DNA of 64,000 bases from NCBI RefSeq assembly GCF_001183605.1, contig NZ_LFXJ01000010.1, positions 855,167 through 919,166 on the forward strand. Direction: 5' to 3'. Each line of letters starts with the position of its first letter. Position 1 is the first letter of the stretch. Shown piece by piece: positions 8,152 to 16,473 of this stretch. Position numbers and translations under genes: made by a program. The notes beneath the pieces were generated by a model. The model was not told where the DNA came from, searched no databases, and was given only the letters and a program-made list of their open reading frames with translations. Source of the stretch: Lysinibacillus xylanilyticus (GTDB taxonomy: Bacteria > Bacillota > Bacilli > Bacillales_A > Planococcaceae).

Positions 8152-8610
8152 TTAATAGCCCATATGATGATGACCCATGTGATGGCCCATATGATGATCC
8201 ATATGATGGCACATATGATGATCCATATGGTGGTGATGGTGTCCCGTGTGATGGTGTCCCATGTGATGATGACCCATATGATGATGACCCATATGATGAT
8301 GTCCCATATGATGATGTGGCATATGGCAAGGCTCAGGTGGCATCTCGCAAAGTGTATGAGTTTCGCAACATTCCTCCACTACACACTCAGTGCAAGGGAA
8401 GTGATATTGATGATCAATTATATGTTTGTTAACTGTTGTAATATGTGCTGGTTGTACATGAGGTACGACCGTATGGATGTAATTAGTGCGTACATATTCC
8501 TCTGGTGGACAAAAATGTGGTTGTTCAAATTGAGTTGGGCACATTTGTGGCGGACAACAATGTGGACCTTCGTGGTGATGATGGTGATGATGATGCATAC
8601 GTCTATGCAT
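8152..8610 (-). CDS. cotD: CotD-family spore coat protein, histidine/methionine-rich
   Basis: A 152-residue protein made of a His-rich start (eight consecutive His), a CotD-like core with VVPHVQPAHITTVNKH and paired cysteines (CCPPQMCP, CTECVVEECC), and a C-terminal half of repeated G-H-H-H-M units followed by M-D-H-H. CotD proteins are inner coat components made in the mother cell. AGGAGG stands before the ATG and a sigma-K-like promoter lies 40-65 bases upstream. The His/Met tail could bind metal ions (Cu, Ni, Zn); that is inference from composition. Reading frames on the other strand are by-products of the repeat. Confidence 0.82.
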   Translation of the reverse strand: MHRRMHHHHHHHHEGPHCCPPQMCPTQFEQPHFCPPEEYVRTNYIHTVVPHVQPAHITTVNKHIIDHQYHFPCTECVVEECCETHTLCEMPPEPCHMPHHHMGHHHMGHHHMGHHHMGHHHTGHHHHHMDHHMCHHMDHHMGHHMGHHHMGY

Positions 8611-8648
8611 GGTAAAACCTCCTGTTTTGATAAGTTGTGGTTCATAGT

Positions 8649-8677
8649 TAACATATGAGATGAAAGACAGTGTGGTC
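8649..8677 (-). promoter_or_regulatory. candidate sigma-K promoter of cotD
   Basis: On the minus strand CATATGTTA (8657-8649) fits the sigma-K -10 consensus CATANNNTA, with GACC 17 bases upstream as the short -35. Consistent with late mother-cell expression of a coat gene. Confidence 0.6.
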
Positions 8678-8772
8678 TATTTGTATGCCTATTAAGAGCT
8701 GGTTAAATCTCTTAGGCAATCAAAATAGGTATGATTAATGGAGAGTTTCACCAAACGATAACTTCTATTAGC

Positions 8773-8878
8773 AAATGTCTTGGTAGCGAAAGCAAAGCGT
8801 CAGTTACAAATGTTTTGTGTAGCGAAAGCAAAGTGTCAGCTACAAATGTCTTGGTAGCGAAAGCGGAGCGTCAGTTAC
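8773..8878 (+). repeat. three tandem 35-36 bp units
   Basis: Three copies begin at 8773, 8808 and 8844; each has AAATGT(C/T)TTG then GTAGCGAAAGC and a CGTCAGTTAC-like end. The block leads into the hairpin element at 8880-9012. Confidence 0.75.
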
Positions 8879-8879
8879 G

Positions 8880-9012
8880 GAGGTTTCCCACCTCTATAGG
8901 TAGTGAGATGAATGCGAATTTAATTACTTTTCAGTGGGTGTCCAAACACTCGCTGAAAAAGAGGAACTCAGTCGTTGCCGCAGGATGGAATTATGCCGAG
9001 GTAAAATTGATC
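8880..9012 (+). repeat. modular hairpin element, shortened copy
   Basis: Contains CCCACCTCTATAGGT, the hairpin with GTGTCCAAACAC inside CAGTGG/CGCTGAAAA arms, then GAGGAACTCAGTCG and the tail AATTATGCCGAGG. The same blocks in the same order occur at 31462-31805 and 41225-41488; the middle is deleted here. From 9013 to 9335 I see no gene or clear signal. Confidence 0.7.
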
Positions 9013-9335
9013 TTCTTTTAGATAATGTAAAATTAAGTTTTGTTGAAAGGTAATGATACATAGAAGAAGTGTGGATAATTAGAAGAGAAATATAACATTA
9101 ACAATTTTTTGGGATTGAATAAAAATGCATTTTGCTGTAGAATTAACCGTTGTATTGTTGGTTTATGATATTTTTATAGCTATGACTTTATGAATAGAAA
9201 TTTTGCAGTGCGGATGTTAATAATAAAAAAAAGTAGTGTTTGGGCATTCCTTTGTTACTTTTTAGAGGGATGTTTTTTTATTTTATCCGTACGTTCTTTA
9301 TCTCGCATTAACGGACAGTAATTTATCTGTATCGA

Positions 9336-9425
9336 AAGCGAAGCGTCGGGTACAAGACTCCCACCTCGGCTCGTAAATGCCTGAACGGTAAATACTAATG
9401 ATTAGTGGGGAATAAAGAAATTCCC
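9336..9425 (+). repeat. partial repeat with GAAAGCGAAGCGTC module
   Basis: Starts with the module seen at 8773-8905 (TCGAAAGCGAAGCGTC ... CTCCCACCTC) and ends in a hairpin, ATTAGTGGGGAAT / ATTCCCACTGAT (9401-9430). Confidence 0.5.
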
Positions 9426-9530
9426 ACTGATTAAGTTCATATATACATTTCTTGGCGGTTTAAAAGGACATAACTAACAAGCTTGATGTATTAAACTTCG
9501 AAAAAACCTAGAGAAATGAGGCTTTAAATT

Positions 9531-10886
9531 ATGAAAAAATACCCTACTTCTACATACTTTTTCTTCATAATTCCGTCTCTTATTGGTGTTCTATTATTTA
9601 TGACACCAGTCTTAACGGAAGATGGATGGAAAGTTCCAATTGCTATTTTAGCAAATTTACTAGCAGGTTTTGTTGCTCCGGTTATTGGTTATTTTACTAT
9701 AATTATGTTTGCGATTTCGGCAATTGGTTCACTCATTGCCAAATTATTTCCGCGAAATAATTCAAAAGAGCCTAGTATTTTAGATACATTATTTTATGTA
9801 AATTGGTTCTGGACAATTATAAGAGTCATTGGTTTAGTATTTGCCTCAATGGTTGTCTTTGATTTTGGACCATCGGCGATTAATAATGAAAATACTGGTG
9901 GATTATTGATGGATCCAGACGGTGGTTTAGTAACATTTTTATTTACGATTTTCTTATTTGCAGGCCTACTACTACCATTTTTAACAAACTTCGGCTTGCT
10001 TGAATTTTTCGGAACGATGATGGTAAAAATCATGCGTCCTCTCTTTAAAAGCCCTGGTCGTTCATCGGTTGATGCACTTACATCGTGGGTTGGGGATGGA
10101 ACAATTGGTGTTCTTATGACGAGTAAGCAATATGAAATGGGGAACTACACGAAAAAAGAGTCTGCCATTATTGCAACGAGCTTCTCTGTAGTATCCATCA
10201 CGTTTTGTATCGTAGTATTAGATACAGTGCATTTGTCACGCTATTTTATTCCCTATTACTTAACAGTAGTTCTTTGTGGTCTTGTTTTAGCGATAGTTAT
10301 GCCACGGATTTTTCCTCTTTCTAACAAAGAAGATACTTATATCGACGGTACACCAGTAGATTTATCACGTGAGGAATTACCAGAAGGTTATAATTCTGTG
10401 TCACATGGCTTAGAAAATGCATTAACCGTTGCGCATGCAAATCGTGATCCACGTCAATTTTTAAAAGATGGATTTAGAAATGTCTTGGATTTATGGGTTG
10501 GAGTAGCACCGGTTGTTATGGCATTTGGTACGGTTGCTTTAATGCTTGCTGAATTCACTAATGTTTTTGCAATTTTAGGAAAGCCGTTTGAACCTATTTT
10601 AACAGTGCTTGGTTTACCAGAGGCAGCGGAGGCAGCACAAACAATGGTTGTTGGCTTTGCTGACATGTTCCTACCTTCAATTTTAGGAGCAGGAATTGAA
10701 GCTGAAACTACACGATTTGTAATTGCTGTCGTTTCTGTGACACAGCTTATTTATATGTCTGAAGTCGGTGGACTTATTTTAGGTACAAAGATTCCGCTTA
10801 AATTTTTAGATCTAGTTGTTATTTTCTTAATACGTACGATTATTTCACTACCAATCGCAGCATTAGTTGCACATATACTCTTTTAG
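9531..10886 (+). CDS. YjiH-family membrane protein with nucleoside-recognition (gate) domains
   Basis: A 451-residue polytopic inner-membrane protein with about ten hydrophobic segments. Two segments show the gate/nucleoside-recognition pattern, around LLLPFLTNFGLLEFFGTMM ... SWVGDGTIGVLMTSKQY and AQTMVVGFADMFLPSILGAGIEAETTRFVIAVVSVTQ. Such proteins are annotated YjiH and resemble half-sites of nucleoside transporters and SpmA/SpmB; substrate is unknown. The start ATG has a modest site (AAATGAGG). It is monocistronic with its own terminator. Confidence 0.78.
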   Translation: MKKYPTSTYFFFIIPSLIGVLLFMTPVLTEDGWKVPIAILANLLAGFVAPVIGYFTIIMFAISAIGSLIAKLFPRNNSKEPSILDTLFYVNWFWTIIRVIGLVFASMVVFDFGPSAINNENTGGLLMDPDGGLVTFLFTIFLFAGLLLPFLTNFGLLEFFGTMMVKIMRPLFKSPGRSSVDALTSWVGDGTIGVLMTSKQYEMGNYTKKESAIIATSFSVVSITFCIVVLDTVHLSRYFIPYYLTVVLCGLVLAIVMPRIFPLSNKEDTYIDGTPVDLSREELPEGYNSVSHGLENALTVAHANRDPRQFLKDGFRNVLDLWVGVAPVVMAFGTVALMLAEFTNVFAILGKPFEPILTVLGLPEAAEAAQTMVVGFADMFLPSILGAGIEAETTRFVIAVVSVTQLIYMSEVGGLILGTKIPLKFLDLVVIFLIRTIISLPIAALVAHILF

Positions 10887-10890
10887 ACTT

Positions 10891-10936
10891 AAAAGGCAAT
10901 TGTTCGAATTTACTAACGCAAACAATTGCTTTTTTC
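10891..10936 (+). terminator. terminator after the YjiH-like gene
   Basis: GCAATTGTT / AACAATTGC arms with a 16-base loop and TTTTTT. Confidence 0.82.
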
Positions 10937-11084
10937 TTTATATAAATCGTGCGTTAGTGGAGAATATTTGCGAAAAAAAAGAATAAATAACTGTGAACGG
11001 AATACAACTTGACACATAAATTCATTGAGTTGGGAAAAACTACACTTAAAGTATTAATACTGAAAGTGATACTGAGGTGATAAA

Positions 11085-11642
11085 ATGGACAGAATTTTTT
11101 CTCTCTGCTTAAGTTCCTGTTATTTATTATTTTCTCAACCAAGTGATGCCTATATAAATGATTCGCTCAGTCCTTATGAAGAAATTTATCCTGAGATAGG
11201 CTATAAAACGGTTGAAGCAGCTGCCTCCGATTTTGAACGGCACTTTCATCAAGGGCTAAAGCTACCACTTCGAGTACCTTCTATTAGTTTTACACATCAT
11301 TTTGGTCGATTTAATGATCTTGAAGGAGATATGAATGATTTTTTTGAAGTGACATTTATTAACCATCAACTTCCTGAGCATCATTATAAAATTACTGTTC
11401 GACCTAATGAGTTTAATTTACCAACTAAAAAGGAAAATATAGTAAAGGATTTCAAGTTGAAAAACGGAACGACTGCAATTTATATGGAAATTTCAGGTTT
11501 CAATGTACTTTCTTTTGAAAGAGAAGATTGGCAATATATGCTGTGGATTGATAAAAGGGTTTCAAATAAGGTAACACCTGAAGTTTTAGTTGACATTGCC
11601 AATTCCATTGACTATACAATGCAAGAGGATGAACAGGGATAA
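11085..11642 (+). CDS. hypothetical exported protein, DUF4367-like
   Basis: A 185-residue protein with a short hydrophobic start (IFSLCLSSCYLLFS, residues 4-17) that may be an uncleaved or weak signal peptide. The body alternates strands and ends with QYMLWIDKRVSNKVTPEVLVDIANSID, reminiscent of the C-terminal 'W-x-x-x-x-Y-x-L-x-x-D ... L-L-x-I-A-x-S' pattern of DUF4367 domains of Bacillus anti-sigma and surface proteins. GAGGTGAT before the ATG is a good ribosome site. Transcribed alone. Function not known. Confidence 0.6.
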   Translation: MDRIFSLCLSSCYLLFSQPSDAYINDSLSPYEEIYPEIGYKTVEAAASDFERHFHQGLKLPLRVPSISFTHHFGRFNDLEGDMNDFFEVTFINHQLPEHHYKITVRPNEFNLPTKKENIVKDFKLKNGTTAIYMEISGFNVLSFEREDWQYMLWIDKRVSNKVTPEVLVDIANSIDYTMQEDEQG

Positions 11643-11647
11643 TAAAA

Positions 11648-11682
11648 AATGCCAAGACCTTTAATGGGGGCTTGGTATTTTT
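11648..11682 (+). terminator. terminator after hypothetical gene
   Basis: ATGCCAAG / CTTGGTAT arms, then TTTTT. Confidence 0.75.
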
Positions 11683-11724
11683 ACTAAATTAAAGTGTCAA
11701 ATCCCCTCAAGTTGAAAAAATTAG

Positions 11725-11753
11725 TTGACTGAATGCATTCATTAAGTTAATAT
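11725..11753 (+). promoter_or_regulatory. sigma-A promoter of queF leader
   Basis: TTGACT (11725-11730), 17-base spacer, TAATAT (11748-11753), 17 bases before the preQ1 aptamer. Confidence 0.68.
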
Positions 11754-11769
11754 TACTAGCGAATAAGAA

Positions 11770-11806
11770 AGAGGTTCATAGCGCATACCCTCTATAAAAA
11801 ACTATG
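11770..11806 (+). promoter_or_regulatory. preQ1 class I riboswitch
   Basis: AGAGG / CCTCT form P1; CATAG in the loop pairs with CTATG downstream to make the pseudoknot P2; the A-rich linker ATAAAAAA lies between. This is the minimal preQ1-I architecture and it precedes queF. Confidence 0.93.
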
Positions 11807-11819
11807 GATGACGTCATTT

Positions 11820-11856
11820 ACGCCATATCCAAATGCGGATATGGCGATTTTTTTTT
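11820..11856 (+). terminator. terminator of the preQ1 riboswitch
   Basis: CGCCATATCC-AAATG-CGGATATGGCG followed by nine T, placed between aptamer and queF; preQ1 is expected to favour it. Confidence 0.9.
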
Positions 11857-11905
11857 ATTAGGATTCACGCATAATGGACTTCTCACAATTTGAGGAGGCA
11901 TTTTT

Positions 11906-12406
11906 ATGGCAGGAAGAAATGAAGAACAAGGCTTACAGGATTTAACACTCCTTGGCAATCAAAACACAAAGTATTTATTTGAATACTCACCGGAAATACT
12001 CGAAGCAGTCGATAATTTGCATACGAAAAATGATTTTTTCGTAAAATTTAATTGCCCGGAGTTCACGAGTCTATGTCCAATGACTGGGCAGCCCGACTTT
12101 GCGACAATGTATATATCTTTTATTCCAGATAAAAAGCTAGTAGAGAGTAAATCATTAAAGCTCTATTTATTTAGCTTCCGTAATCATGGGGACTTCCATG
12201 AGGATTGTGTTAACATCATCATGAATGATTTAATTAAGCTGATCGAGCCACGATATATTGAAGTATGGGGCAAGTTTACGCCACGCGGTGGCCTGTCTAT
12301 TGATCCATGGTGTAACTATGGTCGCCCAGGCACAAAATATGAAAAAATGGCAGAGCATCGTTTGATGAACCACGATATGTATCCTGAAAAGGTGGATAAT
12401 CGCTGA
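11906..12406 (+). CDS. queF: NADPH-dependent 7-cyano-7-deazaguanine reductase
   Basis: Reduces preQ0 to preQ1 in the queuosine pathway. The 166-residue unimodular form carries the active-site Cys at 57 ([12 protein letters not shown]) with the acid Asp at 64, and the QueF motif ESKSLKLYL at 80-88. [15 protein letters not shown] is also diagnostic. GAGGAGG precedes the ATG. Its stop overlaps the start of the transporter gene (TGATG), so the two are translationally coupled. No queC, queD or queE lies nearby, pointing to precursor import as the local source of preQ0. Confidence 0.97.
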   Translation: MAGRNEEQGLQDLTLLGNQNTKYLFEYSPEILEAVDNLHTKNDFFVKFNCPEFTSLCPMTGQPDFATMYISFIPDKKLVESKSLKLYLFSFRNHGDFHEDCVNIIMNDLIKLIEPRYIEVWGKFTPRGGLSIDPWCNYGRPGTKYEKMAEHRLMNHDMYPEKVDNR

Positions 12407-13041
12407 TGCTTTACTATTTAAATGGATTGTTTGTTGGCTTTTTAATTTTAGCAAATATTTTAGCTGTAAAAGTGTTTAGTATAGGCGAATGGATAATGCT
12501 TCCGGCAGCGGCGATTTTAATTATTTTCACGTATCCTCTTATTGATGTAATTTGTGAGGTATATGGCAAGGAAGCGGGCGGTCGCACGGTAAGAACAGGC
12601 CTTATGGCACAAGTGTTTGCGGCATGCTTTATTGCTATTGCCATTGCACTACCACCTGCAGAAGCCTTTGGTTATCAGCAGGAGTTTGAGACAATTCTTG
12701 GTGGCAGTATGCGTGTCATTATTGCGAGTCTTGTAGCGTATACGGTCAGTGTTAATTTGGATGTAGTCATATTTAGTAAGTTTAAAGAAAAGCATGGAAA
12801 CGGTAAGCTTTGGCTTCGCAACAATGCGTCAACGATGTTAAGTCAACTCATCGATACGGCATTATTTATTTCGATAGCCTTTTATGGAATAATGCCAATG
12901 AAAGTGTTGCTGACATTATTTATTACACAGTATATATTTAAATTCTTGGCGTCCATTGTAGCAACACCACTTGTTTATGGGCTAGTTTTCATTGCGCGAA
13001 AATTTGATAAACGTAAAGGCTTTGAACCATCTCATTACTGA
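12406..13041 (+). CDS. yhhQ: queuosine precursor transporter, YhhQ/VUT family
   Basis: A 211-residue membrane protein with six hydrophobic segments and the family signatures ANILAVKVF, FTYPLIDVICEVYGK and LWLRNNASTMLSQLIDTALFI. YhhQ of E. coli imports preQ0/preQ1. It starts within the queF stop codon and shares the preQ1 riboswitch, so import and reduction of the precursor are made together. The last residues are polar. From 13042 to 13249 no gene is evident. Confidence 0.93.
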   Translation: MLYYLNGLFVGFLILANILAVKVFSIGEWIMLPAAAILIIFTYPLIDVICEVYGKEAGGRTVRTGLMAQVFAACFIAIAIALPPAEAFGYQQEFETILGGSMRVIIASLVAYTVSVNLDVVIFSKFKEKHGNGKLWLRNNASTMLSQLIDTALFISIAFYGIMPMKVLLTLFITQYIFKFLASIVATPLVYGLVFIARKFDKRKGFEPSHY

Positions 13042-13249
13042 AGTGATTCAAAGTGTTGAAAATAAAGTAAAGCTCTTAGCGTGTGTTTTCTAGCAAGTGC
13101 TCTAATTTGTGTAGAAAGAGCTCATATGACGAAAATCATATAATTTCCATACAATAAACGATATAGTTTCCAACCAGTAATACTACAGGGCTTTTCGTGA
13201 TAATCCGATCCCAAATCATTTAAAACATCTAAATAAATCATAAAGGTTC

Positions 13250-13308
13250 AAAAAATAATGCTTCTGAAATTCCAAATTCAACTAGAATTTAAACTTTCGG
13301 AAGCATTA
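13250..13308 (-). terminator. terminator of the van-like operon
   Basis: Minus strand hairpin with arms AATGCTTC ... GAAGCATT and interior AAATTC/GAATTT, followed by ATTATTTTTT. Confidence 0.75.
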
Positions 13309-13386
13309 TGATTTATATTTTTATTTTCGGAAATCTTATGGTTTAATCCACTTTGTATCCTAAACTTATTATCAGATAAATATTCT

Positions 13387-13497
13387 TTATAGAGCTTCGC
13401 TGTATGATGATAGCGGAGATGTATCGGCTGCAATAACCAGGAATGCGGCAGTAAATCTAAAATAGTCGATGCCTGCATACATTCTATTCCTATTCAT
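13387..13497 (-). pseudogene. vanT: truncated vanT-like gene (N-terminal 36 codons)
   Basis: Starts four bases after the vanXY stop and reads AGIDYFRFTAAFLVIAADTSPL, the beginning of the acyltransferase-type membrane domain of VanT serine racemases (G-I-D-x-F-R-x-I-A-A-x-L-V-V-x-I-H-T-S-P-L). The conserved His of HTSPL is Asp here, and translation stops after SEAL. The rest of the membrane domain and the whole PLP racemase domain are absent; a terminator follows within 80 bases. Position as third gene matches vanC/vanG operons. It might still yield a 36-residue peptide. Confidence 0.72.
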
Positions 13498-13501
13498 TTT
13501 T

Positions 13502-14254
13502 TCATCTCAAAATCGTCACAATAAAACCGTCTACATTATTGCCAGATACTTGATAAATTGAATGCTCAGGTATAGTTATTTCCACTCTTTCTGTATGACA
13601 AGGAACAAAGAATATTTCAATTTCTTTTCCGGCATTTCCCGATATACGAAGATGTTCTTTGTTATAAGTGAAGTTCCTAATATATTCAATGTACTCCTCA
13701 AATGACAGATGTTCTTTATCCATCACTTCTGAATGAGGGTGCCCAACATAGCGGAAATGCCATGGTTCGTGAGCAATACCTGTTATATCTTCTTTGTCTG
13801 ATTGATAACGCTCAACAAAGCCGTAATAAGGTGCTGTTTTGCGAAATTTATTGCAGATACCATCATACGGAAACTCTGGTCGAATGAAATCTATAACCTC
13901 TTGTTTTAATCCCAAGTCAATTGCAAGCCCTGTATGATGCTCACTGTGGTTAGGCAAAGCAACATACTTTTCAGTAAAGCTTCGACCATTGTCACGCATT
14001 GAGCCATTATATATTTCTACTTGTTCAGCTAGCGATCGGTGTCCACTAACTGCAACAATTTGATCTGTACAGCCGATTTTGTCAAAAATGCACTGTAATG
14101 CATTTACAGCATTACGCTTCATACGCACATCAGGATACTTTGCATCAACGATTGAAAATCCTTCTATGCTATGAGAGTGAACGGGATAATGGGCATTCAC
14201 AAGGATTAGGTCTCCTGTATAAATCTGAGATTTGCTTAGAATGATAGTTTTCAT
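13502..14254 (-). CDS. vanXY: D-Ala-D-Ala dipeptidase/D,D-carboxypeptidase, VanXY type
   Basis: Zinc peptidase that removes D-Ala-D-Ala dipeptide and terminal D-Ala from pentapeptide so that altered precursors dominate. The 250-residue protein has the SxHxxGxAxD zinc motif (HSEHHTGLAIDLG) and the catalytic ExxH (HEPWHFRYVG), with VSGHRSLAEQVEIY upstream as in VanXY_G. No signal peptide is seen, as expected for the cytoplasmic VanXY proteins. Its ATG overlaps the ligase stop (ATGA), so the two genes are coupled. A C-terminal extension (EIEIFFVPCHTERVEITIPE) is also found in VanG-type relatives. Confidence 0.9.
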   Translation of the reverse strand: MKTIILSKSQIYTGDLILVNAHYPVHSHSIEGFSIVDAKYPDVRMKRNAVNALQCIFDKIGCTDQIVAVSGHRSLAEQVEIYNGSMRDNGRSFTEKYVALPNHSEHHTGLAIDLGLKQEVIDFIRPEFPYDGICNKFRKTAPYYGFVERYQSDKEDITGIAHEPWHFRYVGHPHSEVMDKEHLSFEEYIEYIRNFTYNKEHLRISGNAGKEIEIFFVPCHTERVEITIPEHSIYQVSGNNVDGFIVTILR

Positions 14255-15297
14255 TTTACTGTGTATAAACCAATCAGCTTGTCCAAAATTTCTGAATAGG
14301 ACAGACCGATACCTTTCATCATATTGGGATAACGACTATGAGATGTGAAGCCAGGAATCGTATTGACCTCGTTAAATACTATCTCTCCTGATGGCGTCAA
14401 GAACATATCAACTCTTGCAAAACCTGAACAGCCAAGTATTTGATAGATAGTTTTTGCAGTTTCTTGTATTCTCTTTTCGCAAATTTCATCAATTCGTGCT
14501 GGCATATGAATTTTTGAGGTTTTTAGGCTATATTTCTCTGTGTAGTCAAAGAAACCGTTTGATAGTTCAATTTCGTCTACTCTGCCTACAAGCAAGTCAT
14601 CTATTCCCAAAACTGCACATCCAACTTCAAATCCTTCAACAGCTTCCTCGATAATAACTTCACAATCGTGTTCAAACGCCAAATCAACCGCTGCCTGCAA
14701 TTCGGATTGTTCGTAAATCTTTGAAATTCCAAACGATGAGCCTGCTCGAACGGGCTTTATAAACAACGGATACGCTAAATCTTTTGACAAGCTAAGAGCT
14801 TCCTGCATTTTGGACTTTCGCAGTGTTATTGCTTTTGGTGCGGCAATACCTGCGGCTTGAACAAGTTTATGTGCTCTATCCTTATCCATACACAAAGCCG
14901 AAGAAAGGGTATCACAACCAATAATCTGTATTCCCGCTAATTCAAACAACCCCTGAACTGTACCATCTTCACCATTTTTTCCATGCAATAGAGGAAGAAC
15001 AAAATCAAGTTTAGTAACATTGATACCTTCCTCGGAAAGTGCGACAATACCACCCACTGAGCAATTTTGAGAAATGATAATAGGGGTAAGGTTATCGGTG
15101 TCAATAATCCACGAGTCGTTCAAAATATTATCGAATTTTCCGTCATAACGATACCAGTCACCTTGTCTTGTAATACCAATTGGAATAATTGTATATTTCC
15201 TTGCATCTAAGTTTTCTAAAATCGAAAAAGCACACTGTAACGATACGGGATACTCCGAGGAATTACCTCCGAAAATCACTGCTATATTAGGTTTCAT
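14251..15297 (-). CDS. vanG: VanG-type D-alanine--D-serine ligase
   Basis: ATP-grasp ligase joining D-Ala to a second residue for peptidoglycan precursors. Length (348) and motifs fit D-Ala ligases: VIFGGNSSEYPVSLQ, LHGKNGEDGTVQG, CMDKDRAHKL, FIKPVRAGSSFGI, FNEVNTIPGFTSHSRYP. The closest remembered relative is VanG, sharing LSSALCMDKDRAHKLV, RVDEIELSNGFFDYTEKY and SRYPNMMKGIGLS. In D-Ala-D-Lac and housekeeping enzymes the EKY region differs, so D-Ser specificity is the best inference. AAGGAGG precedes the ATG. No vanR/vanS pair is in the neighbourhood. Confidence 0.87.
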   Translation of the reverse strand: MKPNIAVIFGGNSSEYPVSLQCAFSILENLDARKYTIIPIGITRQGDWYRYDGKFDNILNDSWIIDTDNLTPIIISQNCSVGGIVALSEEGINVTKLDFVLPLLHGKNGEDGTVQGLFELAGIQIIGCDTLSSALCMDKDRAHKLVQAAGIAAPKAITLRKSKMQEALSLSKDLAYPLFIKPVRAGSSFGISKIYEQSELQAAVDLAFEHDCEVIIEEAVEGFEVGCAVLGIDDLLVGRVDEIELSNGFFDYTEKYSLKTSKIHMPARIDEICEKRIQETAKTIYQILGCSGFARVDMFLTPSGEIVFNEVNTIPGFTSHSRYPNMMKGIGLSYSEILDKLIGLYTVK

Positions 15298-15740
15298 TTT
15301 TATTTCCTCCTTGTTTTATGATTTCAATATCATCAGATAGATCGTAGTCTATTTCACAAGCATTATTCAGTTATCTGTAAAAAAACAGTGTTCTTAGTAA
15401 CGGTTTTTCCTGCATCTTATCTCTCTTTCATCAAGATAGTACTGATTATAAATAATAATTATTAATAAAAACTTAGGAGATTTCTTAAGATTTAATGAAA
15501 TTAAAAGGAGGTAAGGTAATAAGGAGGAATTGATTATTTGATGGGGAATTTTCTCGACAGAAGAAAAGGCAAGAACATTGCGGTGGGGCATTGAGATCAG
15601 ACAAAAGACGAAGAGAGAAAGCTTTAATATTATTTCAGTATATAAGGATTGCAGGAAATCGTCAGAGAACAATTGGAAGTTACCAATACATCTTTGACAA
15701 AGAAATTTACAATAAATGTGGCCAAAGGAGGTAGGCGGTT
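15298..15740. other. gene-poor stretch upstream of the van-like operon
   Basis: No supported gene. Several AGGAGG-like sites occur on the + strand at 15505-15530 without a sustained reading frame. The reverse-strand frame at 15394-15672 lacks a ribosome site and resembles nothing I know. Confidence 0.4.
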
Positions 15741-16046
15741 ATGAAACGACAATTAATTAAAAAGGTAAAAAATTGGCTAGACGGAGAAAGAAAAAATTAT
15801 CAAGGGTTATCTGACTAATTAGAAATTAGTAAATCACTTGTTGGATCGATGTTGAATAGTGAAGGTACTCTTAAGCCTGAACGTATTGAACAATTAGAAA
15901 AGATAATGGGTATTTCTACAAAAGAATTTATACAGCCTGATGTAATCAAACATGATAAATTAACAGTAAATATAAGAGGAGAATCAATAACACGTCGTTC
16001 TAAGAGAGAGCTTGATTCTTTATTATTTGCCATCAATGATTATTAA
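15741..16046 (+). pseudogene. small helix-turn-helix protein with premature stop
   Basis: From the ATG at 15741, after AGGAGGTAGGCGG, the frame reads MKRQLIKKVKNWLDGERK, then GLSD, a TAA at 15816, and continues in frame as LEISKSLVGSMLNSEGTLKP to 16046. The combined 101 codons look like a phage-type Cro/XRE DNA-binding protein whose recognition helix region is split by a single-base change (CAA to TAA would restore Q). The C-terminal part is charged. Could be a recent inactivation or a sequencing error. Confidence 0.6.
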
Positions 16047-16442
16047 AGAGCAGGTCAATTAATTAGATTTCGAAAATCAGTCAGATGAATGTGCTGAGTG
16101 TTATGAAAATGACCTCTAAGGGTAGTTTCTAAAATTTTACAAAGAAGGGAAATTGCGATTGTAAAGTAGAATGTAAACAACGCATATAAACGATCAGCAC
16201 CTCCTGGTACGATAAACGTATTAATTTAAAAATTGCATTGCCCCTGTTACTTTACATCTAATCAACCATAAAACTTCCTAAAATGAAATAAAGCATAAAC
16301 CTTCCAAACGGAAAATTTATGCTTTACGTCACAGCTCATCGCTTGCTAACAGAAAAGTAGGTAGTCTGGAACGGCAATCCATCACATTTAAAGCGCCACA
16401 CCCATTTCAAAATAACTGTATTACTATTTTCCACAATACTTT
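16047..16442. other. intergenic stretch without recognised gene
   Basis: Only a hairpin at 16289-16326 (AAAGCATAAA / TTTATGCTTT) stands out; it may be a bidirectional terminator. No coding frame with a ribosome site is seen. Confidence 0.4.
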
Positions 16443-16473
16443 GGGCCATCTCATTGCTGAGATGGCTTTTTCA
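16443..16473. terminator. hairpin terminator
   Basis: GCCATCTC-ATTGCT-GAGATGGC followed by TTTTT on the + strand. Confidence 0.65.

Noticed and set aside
8164-8658. Met-rich 164-residue frame on the + strand opposite the coat gene
   Set aside because: It is the antisense of His codons (CAT/ATG); the minus strand has the ribosome site, the CotD core and a promoter.
15394-15672. 92-residue minus-strand hydrophobic frame upstream of vanG
   Set aside because: AT-rich, no ribosome site, no recognisable family.
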